Made by a program: the position numbers and the translations under genes | Notes under the pieces: generated by a model | The model's database searches: none | Told to the model about the DNA's origin: nothing | What the model saw: only the letters and a program-made list of their open reading frames with translations | Origin: Streptosporangium roseum DSM 43021 | Lineage (GTDB): Bacteria > Actinomycetota > Actinomycetes > Streptosporangiales > Streptosporangiaceae | Reading direction: 5' to 3' | Assembly (NCBI RefSeq): GCF_000024865.1 | Contig: NC_013595.1 | Span: 3,348,001-3,412,000, forward strand | DNA length: 64,000 nt | In this document: positions 52,381 through 61,549 of the stretch, one piece after another | How the letters are laid out: every line of letters begins with the position of its first letter | Position numbering within the stretch: position 1 is the first letter of the stretch

Positions 52381-52992
52381 TCAATCACTGTCAATCGCGG
52401 CACTCAGAAACGTCATGTCAAGCACGTTCCTGGAGAAGTTGACACCGGTGATGATGCTCGCCAGAGCGAACGCGCTAGCGATGTGATCATCAGGTATAGG
52501 GTCGTCGAATGTGTGTCGGCCGAGCCTGACATCACGCATCTGCTTCACCCACCGGTCAGGATCACTACCCGAGCGGAGATGCGGCACCAAGGGCTCGAAG
52601 CGCGTGATCACATTGCCGTCGATCGCATGGATGAAGTCGTCCGAGGCGTAGTCGTGCCGGTTGACCGACACGACTTCGGTTCCTCGTGAGACACGCTCCA
52701 GCACATCGGGTTCGGTGGCTACTCTCCAGCCGGAAGGTTCGACGAGTATGGTCCAGTCGTCTACTTTTACGGCGCCGACGTGCTCCGCTTCGCCGCCGGG
52801 TACCGCCAGGCATTCGCATACATACTCGTCCAGCTCATCGAAGGTCATCTCCTCAATCGTGTCCGGGTTCACACACAGACGGGTAAGCACTTCCCGGGGT
52901 GAGAGGTCTCGGATGAACGACACCCCGTAGATGTCGCCCAACCGACCGTCATCCCTGGAGAGCCAGTCGAAGCTCTTGAGGATGTCTGGCAC
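52381..52992 (-). CDS. DUF6461-like protein (element-borne)
   Basis: A 203-residue soluble, acidic protein. The core VKVDDWTILVEPSGWRVATE, VLERVSRGTEVVSVNRHDYA and FIHAIDGNVITRFEPL matches the DUF6461 pattern also found in the protein at 27635. GTG 52992 is chosen because GGAG lies five bases upstream. Earlier in-frame starts lack a site. It is the last gene before attR and converges on the Nudix gene. The function is unknown. Confidence 0.8.
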   Translation of the reverse strand: MPDILKSFDWLSRDDGRLGDIYGVSFIRDLSPREVLTRLCVNPDTIEEMTFDELDEYVCECLAVPGGEAEHVGAVKVDDWTILVEPSGWRVATEPDVLERVSRGTEVVSVNRHDYASDDFIHAIDGNVITRFEPLVPHLRSGSDPDRWVKQMRDVRLGRHTFDDPIPDDHIASAFALASIITGVNFSRNVLDMTFLSAAIDSD

Positions 52993-53203
52993 TGTGACTC
53001 CCTTGATCGGTTGTGGGTCATCATGGCAGCCCTCTCTGACAAATCGATCATGCTCGATGAGTATTGATGGCAGGCCAGAGCACAGATGCGTGAGTGACGA
53101 ACTGAGTGACAACTGCCCTGGACAGGGCCGGACGACGGTGGATCGCCGTGGACTGTATGCACAGGTGGGAGCGGGTAAAGCTCATGGTTCCGCCCCCACC
53201 CGC

Positions 53204-53304
53204 CTTGCCTGGGGGTCAAGGGGTCGCAGGTTCGAATCCTGTCGTCCTGACCAGGTTTTCACTGGTCGGCAAAGGTGTCACCCGAAAGGGTGACACCTTT
53301 TCTG
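53204..53304. other. attR
   Basis: The right 101-bp copy of the attachment repeat contains only the 3' half of tRNA-Pro and its terminator hairpin (53271-53300). Four differences from attL are seen, at offsets in the anticodon stem, T-loop, acceptor stem and the poly-T after CCA. The tRNA half is not functional because no 5' half precedes it. Confidence 0.9.
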
Positions 53305-53560
53305 TCGGAGGGCTTCGACGCGGCGACGAGGCAGCGCGCGAGACCTCCGGGACCTCCGGGCCTTGGTGAGGCGATCTCACCGGCGCACACCCGCACGGCT
53401 CAAGGGGATCACGGCCCTCGATCCGGAGGGAGCGATGCGGAGCAGAAGTTCACCCCCTGGCGTGCAACAGCCGATGTCCCACACGGGCCGGAGCAGTCAG
53501 AGGGCCCGGAACGGGCCGACGGCCTCGTTGACGACCCGGCCCGTCCCTGGGACGGCCCGG

Positions 53561-54160
53561 TCAGGCCACGGGGTGCGGTGCGGTGCGGGACTGAGCGGCC
53601 ATCAGGTGGTCGATGAGCGCCAGCAGCACATCGCGGCCCGCCGCCCGGTCACGGGCGTCACAGAGCACCAGCGGCACCTGCGGATCGAGATCGAGCGCCC
53701 TGCGGATCTCCTCCTGTGTCCGGTCCCTGACACCATGGAAGCAGTTGACGCCGACGACGAAGGGGATGCCTCGGCTCTCGAAGAAGTCGATCGACGCGAA
53801 GCTCACATCCAGCCGGCGGGTGTCGACCAGGACGACCGCGCCCATCGCTCCGTTGACAAGGTCGTTCCACATGAACCAGAAGCGTTCCTGCCCGGGCGTG
53901 CCGAACAGGTAGAGCACGAGTTCACTGTTGATGGTGATGCGCCCGAAGTCCAGTGCGACGGTGGTGGTGGACTTGCCACTCACCCCCTCCAGATCGTCCA
54001 CGCCGACGCTGGCATGGGTCAGGTACTCCTCGGTACGTAGTGGGGCGACTTCGCTCACCGCGCCGACCAGGGTCGTCTTCCCGACGCCGAAACCACCGGC
54101 GATAAGGATCTTCACTGCCAGGGGAGCGGCGTCCCCGTGGTCAGAGATTGCGTAATCCAT
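53561..54160 (-). CDS. cvnD: Conservon small GTPase (CvnD)
   Basis: A 199-residue Ras-like GTPase of the conservon type. The P-loop is GGFGVGKTT at residues 22-30, the G3 motif is replaced by FGTPGQERFWFMW, and the guanine-specificity region is VGVNCFHG, where Ras has NKxD. It would relay the state of the sensor kinase CvnA at the membrane. It is the fourth gene of the operon and overlaps cvnC by 20 bases. Confidence 0.93.
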   Translation of the reverse strand: MDYAISDHGDAAPLAVKILIAGGFGVGKTTLVGAVSEVAPLRTEEYLTHASVGVDDLEGVSGKSTTTVALDFGRITINSELVLYLFGTPGQERFWFMWNDLVNGAMGAVVLVDTRRLDVSFASIDFFESRGIPFVVGVNCFHGVRDRTQEEIRRALDLDPQVPLVLCDARDRAAGRDVLLALIDHLMAAQSRTAPHPVA

Positions 54161-54539
54161 CCCTCACCGCCTCAAGGATTGTCATACCGGGAATGCCGCC
54201 CGCCTGTGCGAAGGCCAGCGGTGGCCGGGCCCGCACCTGGTCGGCCTCGATCAGGTCGCCGATGAGGATCTTGGTCACTGACACCGGGAGGTTCAGCGCG
54301 GAGGCGACTTCGGCCACTGCCAGGGGCCGCTTGCACAGAGCGAGGATGGTGCGGTGCTCCGGCTGCATTCTCCGCAGGCCGTGTCCGGTCTCCGAGGAGA
54401 CCGTGGAAATCGCCGTCACCAGGGTGATCAGCGTCAGGTCGTCCCGCTCGGGGGCGGTTCGTCCGCCGGTGATCGTATAGGGACGGACAAGGGACTCGTC
54501 GGCGTCATCGTCGTCGAAGCCCTCGGTCCAGTGCTTCAT
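54141..54539 (-). CDS. cvnC: Conservon DUF742 protein (CvnC)
   Basis: A 132-residue DUF742 protein. VRPYTITGGRTAPERDDLTL opens the domain, and a winged-helix-like segment follows (LAVAEVASALNLPVSVTKIL). Conservon members of this family link the roadblock protein and the GTPase. The ATG overlaps the roadblock gene by four bases. The overlap with cvnD downstream is 20 bases. Its DNA-binding capacity, if any, is not shown by sequence. Confidence 0.93.
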   Translation of the reverse strand: MKHWTEGFDDDDADESLVRPYTITGGRTAPERDDLTLITLVTAISTVSSETGHGLRRMQPEHRTILALCKRPLAVAEVASALNLPVSVTKILIGDLIEADQVRARPPLAFAQAGGIPGMTILEAVRDGLRNL

Positions 54540-54967
54540 CCGTGTCTCCCCGCGTCATCGGCCTGCGGGGTACGCGCGTTGGTTCCCAGCTTCTGGCCGA
54601 CCTGCTGGACCAGGGTGTGCATCGCGACGCTCATCAGTTCGGCGTCGACCTCCTGGGAGGCGACTACGGCCAGATGGGTGCCTCGGCCCGCAGCTGTGAG
54701 GAACAGCCACAGGTCGGCCATCTCGATGATGACCTGGTGGACCGGTCCGCCGCCGAAGAGCTGCCCGACACCGCGAGCCAGGCTCTGCTGGCCGGTGGCG
54801 ATGGCGGCGAGGCGTTCGGCGTCCGCGCGTTCGATGGTCCGGGACCGGCTGATCACCAGTCCGTCGTCGGACAGCACGATGGCGTGCCGGGTGCCCGCGA
54901 CCTGATCGACCAGGCCGTCCAGGAGCCAGTCCAGGTCTGTGTCGGTGGCGGTGGTTCGCTGCGTCAT
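54536..54967 (-). CDS. cvnB: Conservon roadblock/LC7 protein (CvnB)
   Basis: A 143-residue roadblock/LC7-domain protein, likely the GTPase-activating or scaffold partner of CvnD. LDWLLDGLVDQVAGTRHAIV, LSDDGLVISRSRTIERADAE and GRGTHLAVVASQEVDAELMS follow the domain order. The start overlaps the kinase stop by four bases (ATGA), and the 3' end overlaps the DUF742 gene. Confidence 0.94.
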   Translation of the reverse strand: MTQRTTATDTDLDWLLDGLVDQVAGTRHAIVLSDDGLVISRSRTIERADAERLAAIATGQQSLARGVGQLFGGGPVHQVIIEMADLWLFLTAAGRGTHLAVVASQEVDAELMSVAMHTLVQQVGQKLGTNARTPQADDAGRHG

Positions 54968-57423
54968 CTTCGATCTTCCGTCGTAGGGGAACCGGGCTCG
55001 GGGGATCCGTCCGGCCGGGGCTGGAAGGTGTCGTCACCGGTCCGGCGCCTGCGGGACTGCCTCTGGAACGCGCCGATCGTGGCACTGGATCGGCTGGGCT
55101 GGTCGCGTACGGCCCAGTCCTCCTGGTCGGTCTGTTCATCCCTGTCCGCCGGGACTTTGAGCTCGGTGACCAGGCTGGCCTGGCGCACCCGCTGGGGCAG
55201 CGGCTCCTGGCCGGACGACGGGGGCGCGTCACCCTGATCCGGTGATCCGGCGGTGGGCGCTGTCACGTATGCCATCGCACGCCCTCTGGAGCGAGTCGGC
55301 AACTGCGCGTCCTCGTGGGGCGGGCGGGGACCGGCCGTACCTTCGTGCGGGTGGAGCTGCGGACCGGTGGGGTCCCGGGGGGCCTCCTCGGGGGGTGCGG
55401 CCGGCCCGGGTACCGCGCGGGGGCGGTCCACCACCAGCGGTTCCGGGAGCAGCACGATGACACGGGTGCCGCCGAAGGCCGACGGCCGCAGTTCCACCTG
55501 GAGGCCCAGACCCGCGGAGAGCCGAGCGACCACATACAGGCCGAGACGTACATCGTCGGCGTGGGTCATCACATCGAGCTGCGGCGGCGACTGCATCAGG
55601 GCGTTGGCGGCGGCGTACTGCTCGGGTTCCATGCCCAGGCCGCGGTCTTCGATCTCCACGGCGAGGCCCCGGCTGACCGGTGCGGCCCGCACCTCGACGG
55701 GGGTCAGTGGCTTGGAGAAGGCGGTGGCGTTCTCCATCAGTTCCGCCAGGACGTGGATCAACGGTCCCACCGCGCGCTCGGTTACCCAGGGTTCGCCCTC
55801 GACATCGATCGAGATCCGCCGGTAGTCCTGGACCTCGCCCTGCGCGGCGCGCAGTACATCGAGCAGGCGTACCGGCTTGCGCCAGCGGCGCTGCGGCTGA
55901 CCGCCGCCGAGGATCACCAGGTTCTCCTCGTAGCGGCGCAGCCGAGCGGTGAGGTGGTCCAGGTCGAACAGGCCCTCCAGCACCTCGGGGTCCTCGTGCT
56001 TGCGTTCCAGTTCGTCCAGCTTCTTCAGCTGAAGGCCGATGAGGATCTGGGTACGGCGGGCGATGCGCTGGAGCATGCGTTGGAAGCCGCGGTGTTGTTC
56101 GGCCTGCCGTACGGCAGTGAGGACAGCGCTGCGGCTGGCCAGATTGAGGGCTTTCCCGAGCTCGCCGAGCTCGTCGGGGGTGGGCTCGACCATGTGTACT
56201 TCCGCGTCCACGTCGACGTCCTCGCCGCGCTCCAGCCGGGCGACCACGTTGGGCAGCCGCTCCTGGAGTTCCTGGGCGTCCTCGCGCAGGTGGAGGATGC
56301 GCCGGCGAAGAATGGCGGTGAGGCGCCAGATGGTGACGATGACCAGGCCCAGGGCGAGCAGGCCCACGGCGGTGACACTGATGAAGGTCGCGAAGAGCCG
56401 ATCGGCGTGGCCGTAGCCGATCCTGCTGACGTTTTCGAGCCGGAGATTGAGAACTTGCAGCAGTTGCGGGGTGACCGTGTCCACCGAGGATCGCCACACC
56501 GGGCCGACCTCGCGGAGTGTCACCTGGTTGCTCCCGGCGCTGGTCTCGGAGGCGAGCAGCCGCCCCTCCAGCGCGGTCATGGTCTCCCACGCCTTACTGG
56601 CCGTCAGCGCGCCGTACTGGCTCTCGTTGCCCAGGAGACTGGGGGCCACCCGGGACTGCAGGAGGTGCTTCCTGGTGCCGATGGCATCGGCGACAAGGCC
56701 GTACTCGTCCCTCGTCAGGTGCCCCGTCTCCCAGCCGCGGGCCAGGATGGCGTCTTCGCGGCCGATCATGTCGACGGCCCAGAAGAGGTCGACCAGCGTC
56801 TGCGCCTTGCTACTCACCTCGGCGTGGTCGGTGTGGCTGAGGGCGGTCAATACGCTGAGGTCTGACTCAAGGACGCCGTTGTAGTAGTCGAACGCCTTCT
56901 GCTCGCTGGACCAACCGGCGTCCACCGCCCGCCGCTGCTGGTCGAGGAGGTCGAGGTTGCGTTGGGTCCGGGCGATGGCGTCGGCGAGCCCCTCCTGTCC
57001 GTCGGTGGTGTCCAGGGCTGCCAGCGGACGGAAGGCGCTCACGGCCTGATCGGTCACCGCGCGCTGCTTGGCGAGCTTGTCGCGGGAGGTGCTACGGGGA
57101 CTGGCCTGCGTCTCCGCAGTGAGCAGTCGCTCCTGCTCAAGGCTGAAGAACAGGTCGGCCGCAGGTCTGCCGACGGTATCGGTGGCCAGATCCATCTGGA
57201 TCTTCTCCGCCTGCCACTGAGTAGCCAGCTGGTATACGCCCGACCCCAGCAGCGGGGTGAAAGTCATGCTCGGTACGGACACGACAATGATCAGCACGGT
57301 ACGCAAGGGCAGCCGGCGGGCACCGGCCAGGCGCCGCGGCCGGCCGCTGGTTGACCCCGATACCCCGTCCCCGTCGCCCACGGTCCCCGCTCGTCGTCGC
57401 CCGATCCTGCCCAAACCAGCCAC
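54964..57423 (-). CDS. cvnA: Conservon sensor kinase (CvnA) with extracellular nitrate-sensor-like domain
   Basis: An 819-residue membrane histidine-kinase-like protein. The first helix is VLIIVVSVPSMTFTPLLG. The outside region contains the NIT-type segment ADLFFSLEQERLLTAETQAS. The second helix is TFISVTAVGLLALGLVIVTI. Next come HAMP and a helical His-containing segment (DLDHLTARLRRYEENLVILG), then the ATPase (VLAELMENATAFSKPLTPVE, DRGLGM, RLGLYVVARLS). A disordered C-terminus ends it. The GTG at 57423 has GAGGAG 12 bases upstream. Other GTGs nearby fit less well. Confidence 0.9.
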   Translation of the reverse strand: MAGLGRIGRRRAGTVGDGDGVSGSTSGRPRRLAGARRLPLRTVLIIVVSVPSMTFTPLLGSGVYQLATQWQAEKIQMDLATDTVGRPAADLFFSLEQERLLTAETQASPRSTSRDKLAKQRAVTDQAVSAFRPLAALDTTDGQEGLADAIARTQRNLDLLDQQRRAVDAGWSSEQKAFDYYNGVLESDLSVLTALSHTDHAEVSSKAQTLVDLFWAVDMIGREDAILARGWETGHLTRDEYGLVADAIGTRKHLLQSRVAPSLLGNESQYGALTASKAWETMTALEGRLLASETSAGSNQVTLREVGPVWRSSVDTVTPQLLQVLNLRLENVSRIGYGHADRLFATFISVTAVGLLALGLVIVTIWRLTAILRRRILHLREDAQELQERLPNVVARLERGEDVDVDAEVHMVEPTPDELGELGKALNLASRSAVLTAVRQAEQHRGFQRMLQRIARRTQILIGLQLKKLDELERKHEDPEVLEGLFDLDHLTARLRRYEENLVILGGGQPQRRWRKPVRLLDVLRAAQGEVQDYRRISIDVEGEPWVTERAVGPLIHVLAELMENATAFSKPLTPVEVRAAPVSRGLAVEIEDRGLGMEPEQYAAANALMQSPPQLDVMTHADDVRLGLYVVARLSAGLGLQVELRPSAFGGTRVIVLLPEPLVVDRPRAVPGPAAPPEEAPRDPTGPQLHPHEGTAGPRPPHEDAQLPTRSRGRAMAYVTAPTAGSPDQGDAPPSSGQEPLPQRVRQASLVTELKVPADRDEQTDQEDWAVRDQPSRSSATIGAFQRQSRRRRTGDDTFQPRPDGSPEPGSPTTEDRR

Positions 57424-58006
57424 GTGCAGGACACTCTCCTCACCGATCGGTGCGTCTACGACGAAAATCGCCAAAGTAGGCGATTGGTGGCCTGATATTA
57501 GCCATATGGCGGTTGAGGGATAAAGCCCTCGTCTCACCCGGCGTTTCCGCGCGTCGCGGTCGGGCGGCCCCGGCGGAGTTCTTCGACCGGTCCGTGCGCT
57601 GAGGGTCAGAGCAGCATCAACGGGGGCCCCGGGCCGGAATCGGGGCCGTGACCGCCTGCGCCGAAGGTTCGAGGCAGCGGGCGGCGGCGGGACAGGTGGG
57701 CCGATGCCGTACTCGGACGGCAGTGCGCCACGGGCCGACGTCGAGTACGCCCTGCAACCTCGGGGGCGGCGCCCCGGCCGGTGGGGCGCGGTGTCCTCAG
57801 AGGCCGGCCGGGGGGTCGGACAGCCAGGTGTGGTGCCGTGCTTTGAGCCCGTTGCGTTCGGCTCGCGTGGACAGGATCACGTCGGCGCCGCATCACCGGG
57901 CAGACACGACAGGTGCTGCGCAACCTCGGCGCCTTGCTCGCCGCCCGCGGCCTCGACTTCTCCGACGTCGTCGAGGTGACGGCGCATCTTCACGTCTGTC
58001 TGCAGG
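57424..58006. other. 583-bp gap upstream of cvnA
   Basis: The region between the kinase and the LysR-domain gene holds no supportable gene except a YjgF/RidA-like remnant at 57895-57999. Open frames here have poor codon bias. The cvnA promoter should be near 57430-57540, but no clear boxes were recognised. Confidence 0.5.
57895..57999 (+). pseudogene. RidA (YjgF)-family remnant
   Basis: One frame reads TRQVLRNLGALLAARGLDFS, then DVVEVTAHLHVCLQ, matching the middle of RidA/YER057c enamine deaminases. The beginning and the end of the gene are missing, and the following bases are the 3' end of the LysR-domain gene on the other strand. It is a fossil. Confidence 0.5.
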
Positions 58007-58759
58007 TCACCGAGGCCGGTGGCCCTTCTTTTTACGGCTGGCCGGCACGACCCTTTTTCGGCTGGCCGGCACGGCCCGGCGACCGGAGCCATTCTGTGCG
58101 GGTTTCTGCGCCTGCCGCTGTGCCGGTTTCTCCGCAGGGGAGGCGGGGGTACGGCCCCGCGAGCTGTTCACCGTCCGGCCGCGGACGATGCCGATGAAAT
58201 CTTCCACCAGGTCAGTGGTCGCGTCCGTGGGCCAGGTCAGCGCAACCTGAGACTGCGGCGCGTCCGGCACCGGCCGGTAGGTGAGATCCCTGCGGTGGTG
58301 GAGGCGTGCCAGCGACAGCGGAACCAGGAGAATCCCTGTGCCGGCCGCCACCAGCTCGACCGCGTCCGCCGTTGTGGCGGGGCGGGTGAACGCGGGCAGA
58401 CCAGGCCGGACCGTCCACTCGATGGTGTCGTCCAGAGGGTGGAGCACCTCGTCGTCGACAAGGTCGGCGACGGTCACCTCGTCGGCGGCGGTCACCGCGT
58501 GGTCCTTGGGCACCATGACCACCGTGGTCTCCACGTAGAGAGGGATCACGCTGAGCCCGTCCCGGTCGACCGGCAGCCTGACGAATCCGGCGTCGGCGCC
58601 GCCATTCCGCAGGAGTCCCACCACCTCGGCGGCGGGAACCGCGACCAGGGTGATCGGCACGTCGGGCATTCTCTCGGTCCAGACGTTGACCCATTTCGCG
58701 GGTGTCACCCCGGGCACGTACGCCAGTCGGAACATCCTGCCGGTCTCTCCATCAGTCAC
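58007..58759 (-). CDS. Orphan LysR-type effector-binding protein
   Basis: A 250-residue protein made of a LysR substrate-binding domain (RLAYVPGVTPAKWVNVWTER, then ADAGFVRLPV and VVMVPKDHAV) with no helix-turn-helix. A basic, repeat-rich tail follows (EKPAQRQAQKPAQ and two copies of VPASRK). Stand-alone domains of this kind occur divergently from DUF5997 genes in actinobacteria, as here. The GTG at 58759 is listed; an ATG at 58735 with GGAG 11 bases before it is equally possible. Confidence 0.82.
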   Translation of the reverse strand: MTDGETGRMFRLAYVPGVTPAKWVNVWTERMPDVPITLVAVPAAEVVGLLRNGGADAGFVRLPVDRDGLSVIPLYVETTVVMVPKDHAVTAADEVTVADLVDDEVLHPLDDTIEWTVRPGLPAFTRPATTADAVELVAAGTGILLVPLSLARLHHRRDLTYRPVPDAPQSQVALTWPTDATTDLVEDFIGIVRGRTVNSSRGRTPASPAEKPAQRQAQKPAQNGSGRRAVPASRKRVVPASRKKKGHRPR

Positions 58760-58814
58760 TTCCTCAGGGTACCGATGTCATGGGAACCTGTTCCGGCTGA
58801 CTACTCTTGACGCC

Positions 58815-59186
58815 ATGACCTCGCCCAAACCGAAGACCATCCAGACGATGAAGCCCGCGACCGCGGCCAAGAAGCTGGGTGTCCCCCTCTCGGCCACTCC
58901 CGCCGAGTTCCAGGCGAGTGTCGTCTCCAGGGACGAGCTGAACGAGCTGCAGTCGACGCCACCCACCTGGCTCGCTGACCTGCGCCGCAACGGCCCGCAC
59001 ACCAAGCAGGTCATCGCCGCGAAGCTCAGGGTCTCCATTGCCGGCCTGATCAGAGGCGGGATCACCGGACCGCTCACCACCGCTGAGATCGATGCGCTGA
59101 AAGCGGAGAACCCGGAGTGGTTGGAGCGCGAGCGGTCCCTCTACGCCGAGGCCCGCAAAGAGGCACTCCGCCTCAAGCAACGCTAG
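58815..59186 (+). CDS. DUF5997-type protein
   Basis: A 123-residue protein, partner of the LysR-domain gene by orientation. KTIQTMKPATAAKKLGVPLS begins the domain. LQSTPPTWLADLRRNGPHTK and ITGPLTTAEIDALKAENPEW are the conserved middle and end. TACTCT at 58802-58807 lies seven bases before the ATG, which may thus be leaderless. The function is unknown. Confidence 0.85.
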   Translation: MTSPKPKTIQTMKPATAAKKLGVPLSATPAEFQASVVSRDELNELQSTPPTWLADLRRNGPHTKQVIAAKLRVSIAGLIRGGITGPLTTAEIDALKAENPEWLERERSLYAEARKEALRLKQR

Positions 59187-59527
59187 ACAGCTGAGATCCT
59201 GCACGTCTCCGACCCCGGACACGTCTCCAGGCTGCCGCCACCGTCTCGCTGAGTGACTATCCGAGTGGCAACGGCCCCGGACGCGTGCGGACGGCCGAGC
59301 ATCTGGGCGGAACGTTCACCAAGGTGAGACCCTGGACCGCCCAGGATCCGCATCGTCAAGCAGGGCGTTCAAGACACGATCAGAACAAACAGGATCGGGG
59401 ACAACGGCATCGTCTTGATGATCGTCGGTGGCACAAGGTGCTGATCGCGGGGTGACCCGGAGTCTCTTCACTGGTTCCAGCGCCGCCCATGTGCTCGACA
59501 ACTGAATACACGAAGTCAGTGCAAGCC
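59187..59527. other. 341-bp gap without recognisable features
   Basis: No open frame with actinobacterial bias, no stem longer than eight base pairs and no promoter stands out. The convergent genes on either side end here. Confidence 0.5.
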
Positions 59528-60040
59528 TCAATCCCAGCGAACCAGCTGCAGCATTACATACGTATCCGTCCTGGCGGGATCGTCTTTGAGTTTCTTCTCT
59601 ATTTGCGGTTCCAGAGGCGAACCGTAGGACTCGTAGTCCTTGAATGATTCGATCGACAGGCTGGTCTGCTCCCACTTGGCCGACTCCATGTGGAAACCGC
59701 TTCCGGTGGTCACCCATCCGCGTTGTTGCAGGCGGTCATGTGCTGTGGCACGCGCCTTCTCGAAATCTGAGGCTCCGACGTCCATCAGCACATAGTTTTC
59801 GACCTGAATAGCTGGTCGAACGAAGAGCTTACCGGGGTAGGAGAGCTCCATCGTGGTCTCCGTAACAACCCTGCCGATGCCGCGTACTTCGCTGACAGCA
59901 GCCGGATCGGCCTCGAGTATCTTCTCGGGAAAAATTTGCGCGCCGCAGCCGCAGAGTATGAGTAACGCACTCAGAGTGGCGAGCACGGATTTACCCACCG
60001 CAGTCGTACGGTTCGGGCTGGTGGCGCGAGCGGGGGACAT
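59528..60040 (-). CDS. Putative lipoprotein of unknown function
   Basis: A 170-residue protein. GGAGG is eight bases upstream of the ATG. The signal has a basic start, the hydrophobic SVLATLSALLILCG and a lipobox cysteine (CGCGAQ), so the mature part starts near residue 32. A beta-rich domain follows (VTETTMELSYPGKLFVRPAI, then ARATAHDRLQQRGWVTTG). No family is recognised. It is monocistronic. Confidence 0.78.
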   Translation of the reverse strand: MSPARATSPNRTTAVGKSVLATLSALLILCGCGAQIFPEKILEADPAAVSEVRGIGRVVTETTMELSYPGKLFVRPAIQVENYVLMDVGASDFEKARATAHDRLQQRGWVTTGSGFHMESAKWEQTSLSIESFKDYESYGSPLEPQIEKKLKDDPARTDTYVMLQLVRWD

Positions 60041-60137
60041 GACAGGAAACCTCCGTCGCCTAAGGCGACCTATGTTCTGGTCGATACTGTGCGCAGATTA
60101 ACAGTGCTCCAGGTTCGCCATGATCGCACCGGAGTGG

Positions 60138-60164
60138 TCAAGGCGGCAGCGCTCCGCGCCGCCG
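60138..60164. repeat. 27-bp dispersed palindromic repeat, copy 2
   Basis: Identical to 49765-49791 and in the same orientation. It begins about 100 bases after the lipoprotein gene start on the opposite side. No coding role is apparent. Confidence 0.7.
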
Positions 60165-60578
60165 CCGGCGCTCGCTGGTAATAGGTATGGCGCGCACCCA
60201 GAAAAGCCGCGCTGCACGCGTTGTGGTTTCGGCGTCGGCGACGGTTGCCCGCCATGGTGGCTTCGGCCGACCCGGTCCTCCTGGAGCTCAGTGAGTGTGT
60301 CAGCGCGTGTCTGGAATTCGGCGGCGAGTTGACGGCGCTGCGGCGGAACCTTCTCGCTGTCCATGTAAGCGAACCTGAGCAGCGTCTACGATCGCGGGAC
60401 CTCCTGAAAGTCGTTCGGCACGTTGAGATGGCATCTGGTCTGCGGTAGGAGAAGGTCTCGCGGATCATCTTCAGCGGCCGGGCTGAAACTCGTGAATCCA
60501 TCGTCACGCCCAGTCTGTGCGCAGTGCCCTGGCGGTATGCATTGAGGTTCTTGCCTGGTTGAGGCTCATGCCGAAGGC

Positions 60579-60779
60579 GTGGACGCGGTCGTACAGGTGA
60601 ACCTGCCCATCGTGGCCGACACCGTCGCGCTGAACCGCCACGCCCGAAAGGAACTGATCGATGCCGCAAGCCTGCTCGCCCAGCGCAAGTCCACCCAGGT
60701 CGCCGTTCTGAAGGAGGCGCTCACGGCAGCGGGCCGTACATCCGAATGTCGAAGCACTGAAGCGCTTTCGCGGACCTAA
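60579..60779 (+). CDS. Short coding-like frame, possibly truncated
   Basis: A 66-codon frame with strong G/C at third positions for its first 50 codons, encoding NLPIVADTVALNRHARKELI, then LLAQRKSTQVAVLKEALTAA. It has no ribosome site and loses bias before the stop, so it may be the broken end of a larger gene. No family is recognised. Confidence 0.35.
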   Translation: MDAVVQVNLPIVADTVALNRHARKELIDAASLLAQRKSTQVAVLKEALTAAGRTSECRSTEALSRT

Positions 60780-60953
60780 TCCGGCGTGGCCCACGTCCTG
60801 GCCGAAGAGCCGGGTACGGCACCGGCCCCACAGACCCGTGCCCCGGAGCGCAGGTCGGGGCGTCGTCCATGAGTGGCCGGGGCTGCCGGATCGGTCCGCA
60901 GGCTGTCCGGCTTGTGCCTTCAGCCGCCACCTTCCGCCCTGAATCCTGGACAG

Positions 60954-61538
60954 GTGAAAAGAGCACTCGTCGTCATCGACGTCCAGGAATCCTTCCGGCA
61001 GCTTCCCGACTGGGAGTTCGTCTCGCAGCCGGCCATCGTCACGCAGGTCAACCGGCTGGTGGCGGGCGCGCGGGCTCAAGACGAGCTGGTGGTGTGGGTG
61101 CTGGGTTCGCGGCCGGGGTCAGGAACCGTGTTCGACCCGGCTCGGGGATATGTCCGCCTGATGGAGGGGCTTGATCCGCGCGCCGGGGAACCAGTCATCA
61201 CCAAGACGGCGCACAACGCCTTCACCACGACGAACCTGCACCAGATGCTCACCGCTAGAGGGGTGAGGGAGCTGACCGTGTGCGGCATCAGGACCGAGCA
61301 GTGCTGCGAGACCACCGCCCGGATCGCCTCCGACCTGGGATTCGACGTGGTCTTCGCCGTCGACGCCACGGCCACGACCCCGATCCCGCATCGCGACGCG
61401 TCAGCGGATCTGCCGTTCGCGGAATTGGTGGCGGACCCGCGGACGCTGGGAGTCGCCGACGTCATCGCCCGCACCGAGTATGCGCTGGCCGGCCGGTTCG
61501 CGGCTGTCCGAACTGTCGACCAGGTGATCGGAGGTTAG
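60954..61538 (+). CDS. Isochorismatase-family hydrolase
   Basis: A 194-residue cysteine hydrolase. The catalytic triad is Asp9 (VVIDVQESF), Lys84 (ITKTAHNAF) and Cys117 in GIRTEQCCETTARI. The cis-peptide region of the family precedes the cysteine. Members include nicotinamidases, isochorismatases and other amidases. The GTG start fits the family N-terminus. It is followed in the same direction by a GlxA-type regulator 11 bases later, a pairing often seen, so the regulator likely controls or is controlled with it. Confidence 0.88.
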   Translation: MKRALVVIDVQESFRQLPDWEFVSQPAIVTQVNRLVAGARAQDELVVWVLGSRPGSGTVFDPARGYVRLMEGLDPRAGEPVITKTAHNAFTTTNLHQMLTARGVRELTVCGIRTEQCCETTARIASDLGFDVVFAVDATATTPIPHRDASADLPFAELVADPRTLGVADVIARTEYALAGRFAAVRTVDQVIGG

Positions 61539-61549
61539 GCTCGGCGACC

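Larger units (their letters stand above)
60041..60953. other. 913-bp region: repeat copy and gene fragments
   Basis: The region holds copy 2 of the 27-bp palindromic repeat and one coding-like fragment (60579-60779). No other frame keeps bias for more than 60 codons, though VLLELSECVSACLEFGGELT near 60265 may be another fossil. The isochorismatase-type gene begins at its right end, with no recognisable promoter. Confidence 0.4.

Noticed and set aside
53204..53280. A second tRNA-Pro
   Set aside because: Only the 3' half is present; the sequence to the left cannot form acceptor and D arms. It is the attR copy.
57606..57923. A 105-codon minus-strand gene upstream of cvnA
   Set aside because: Arginine/proline-rich with no start site or bias; it overlaps the RidA-like fossil.
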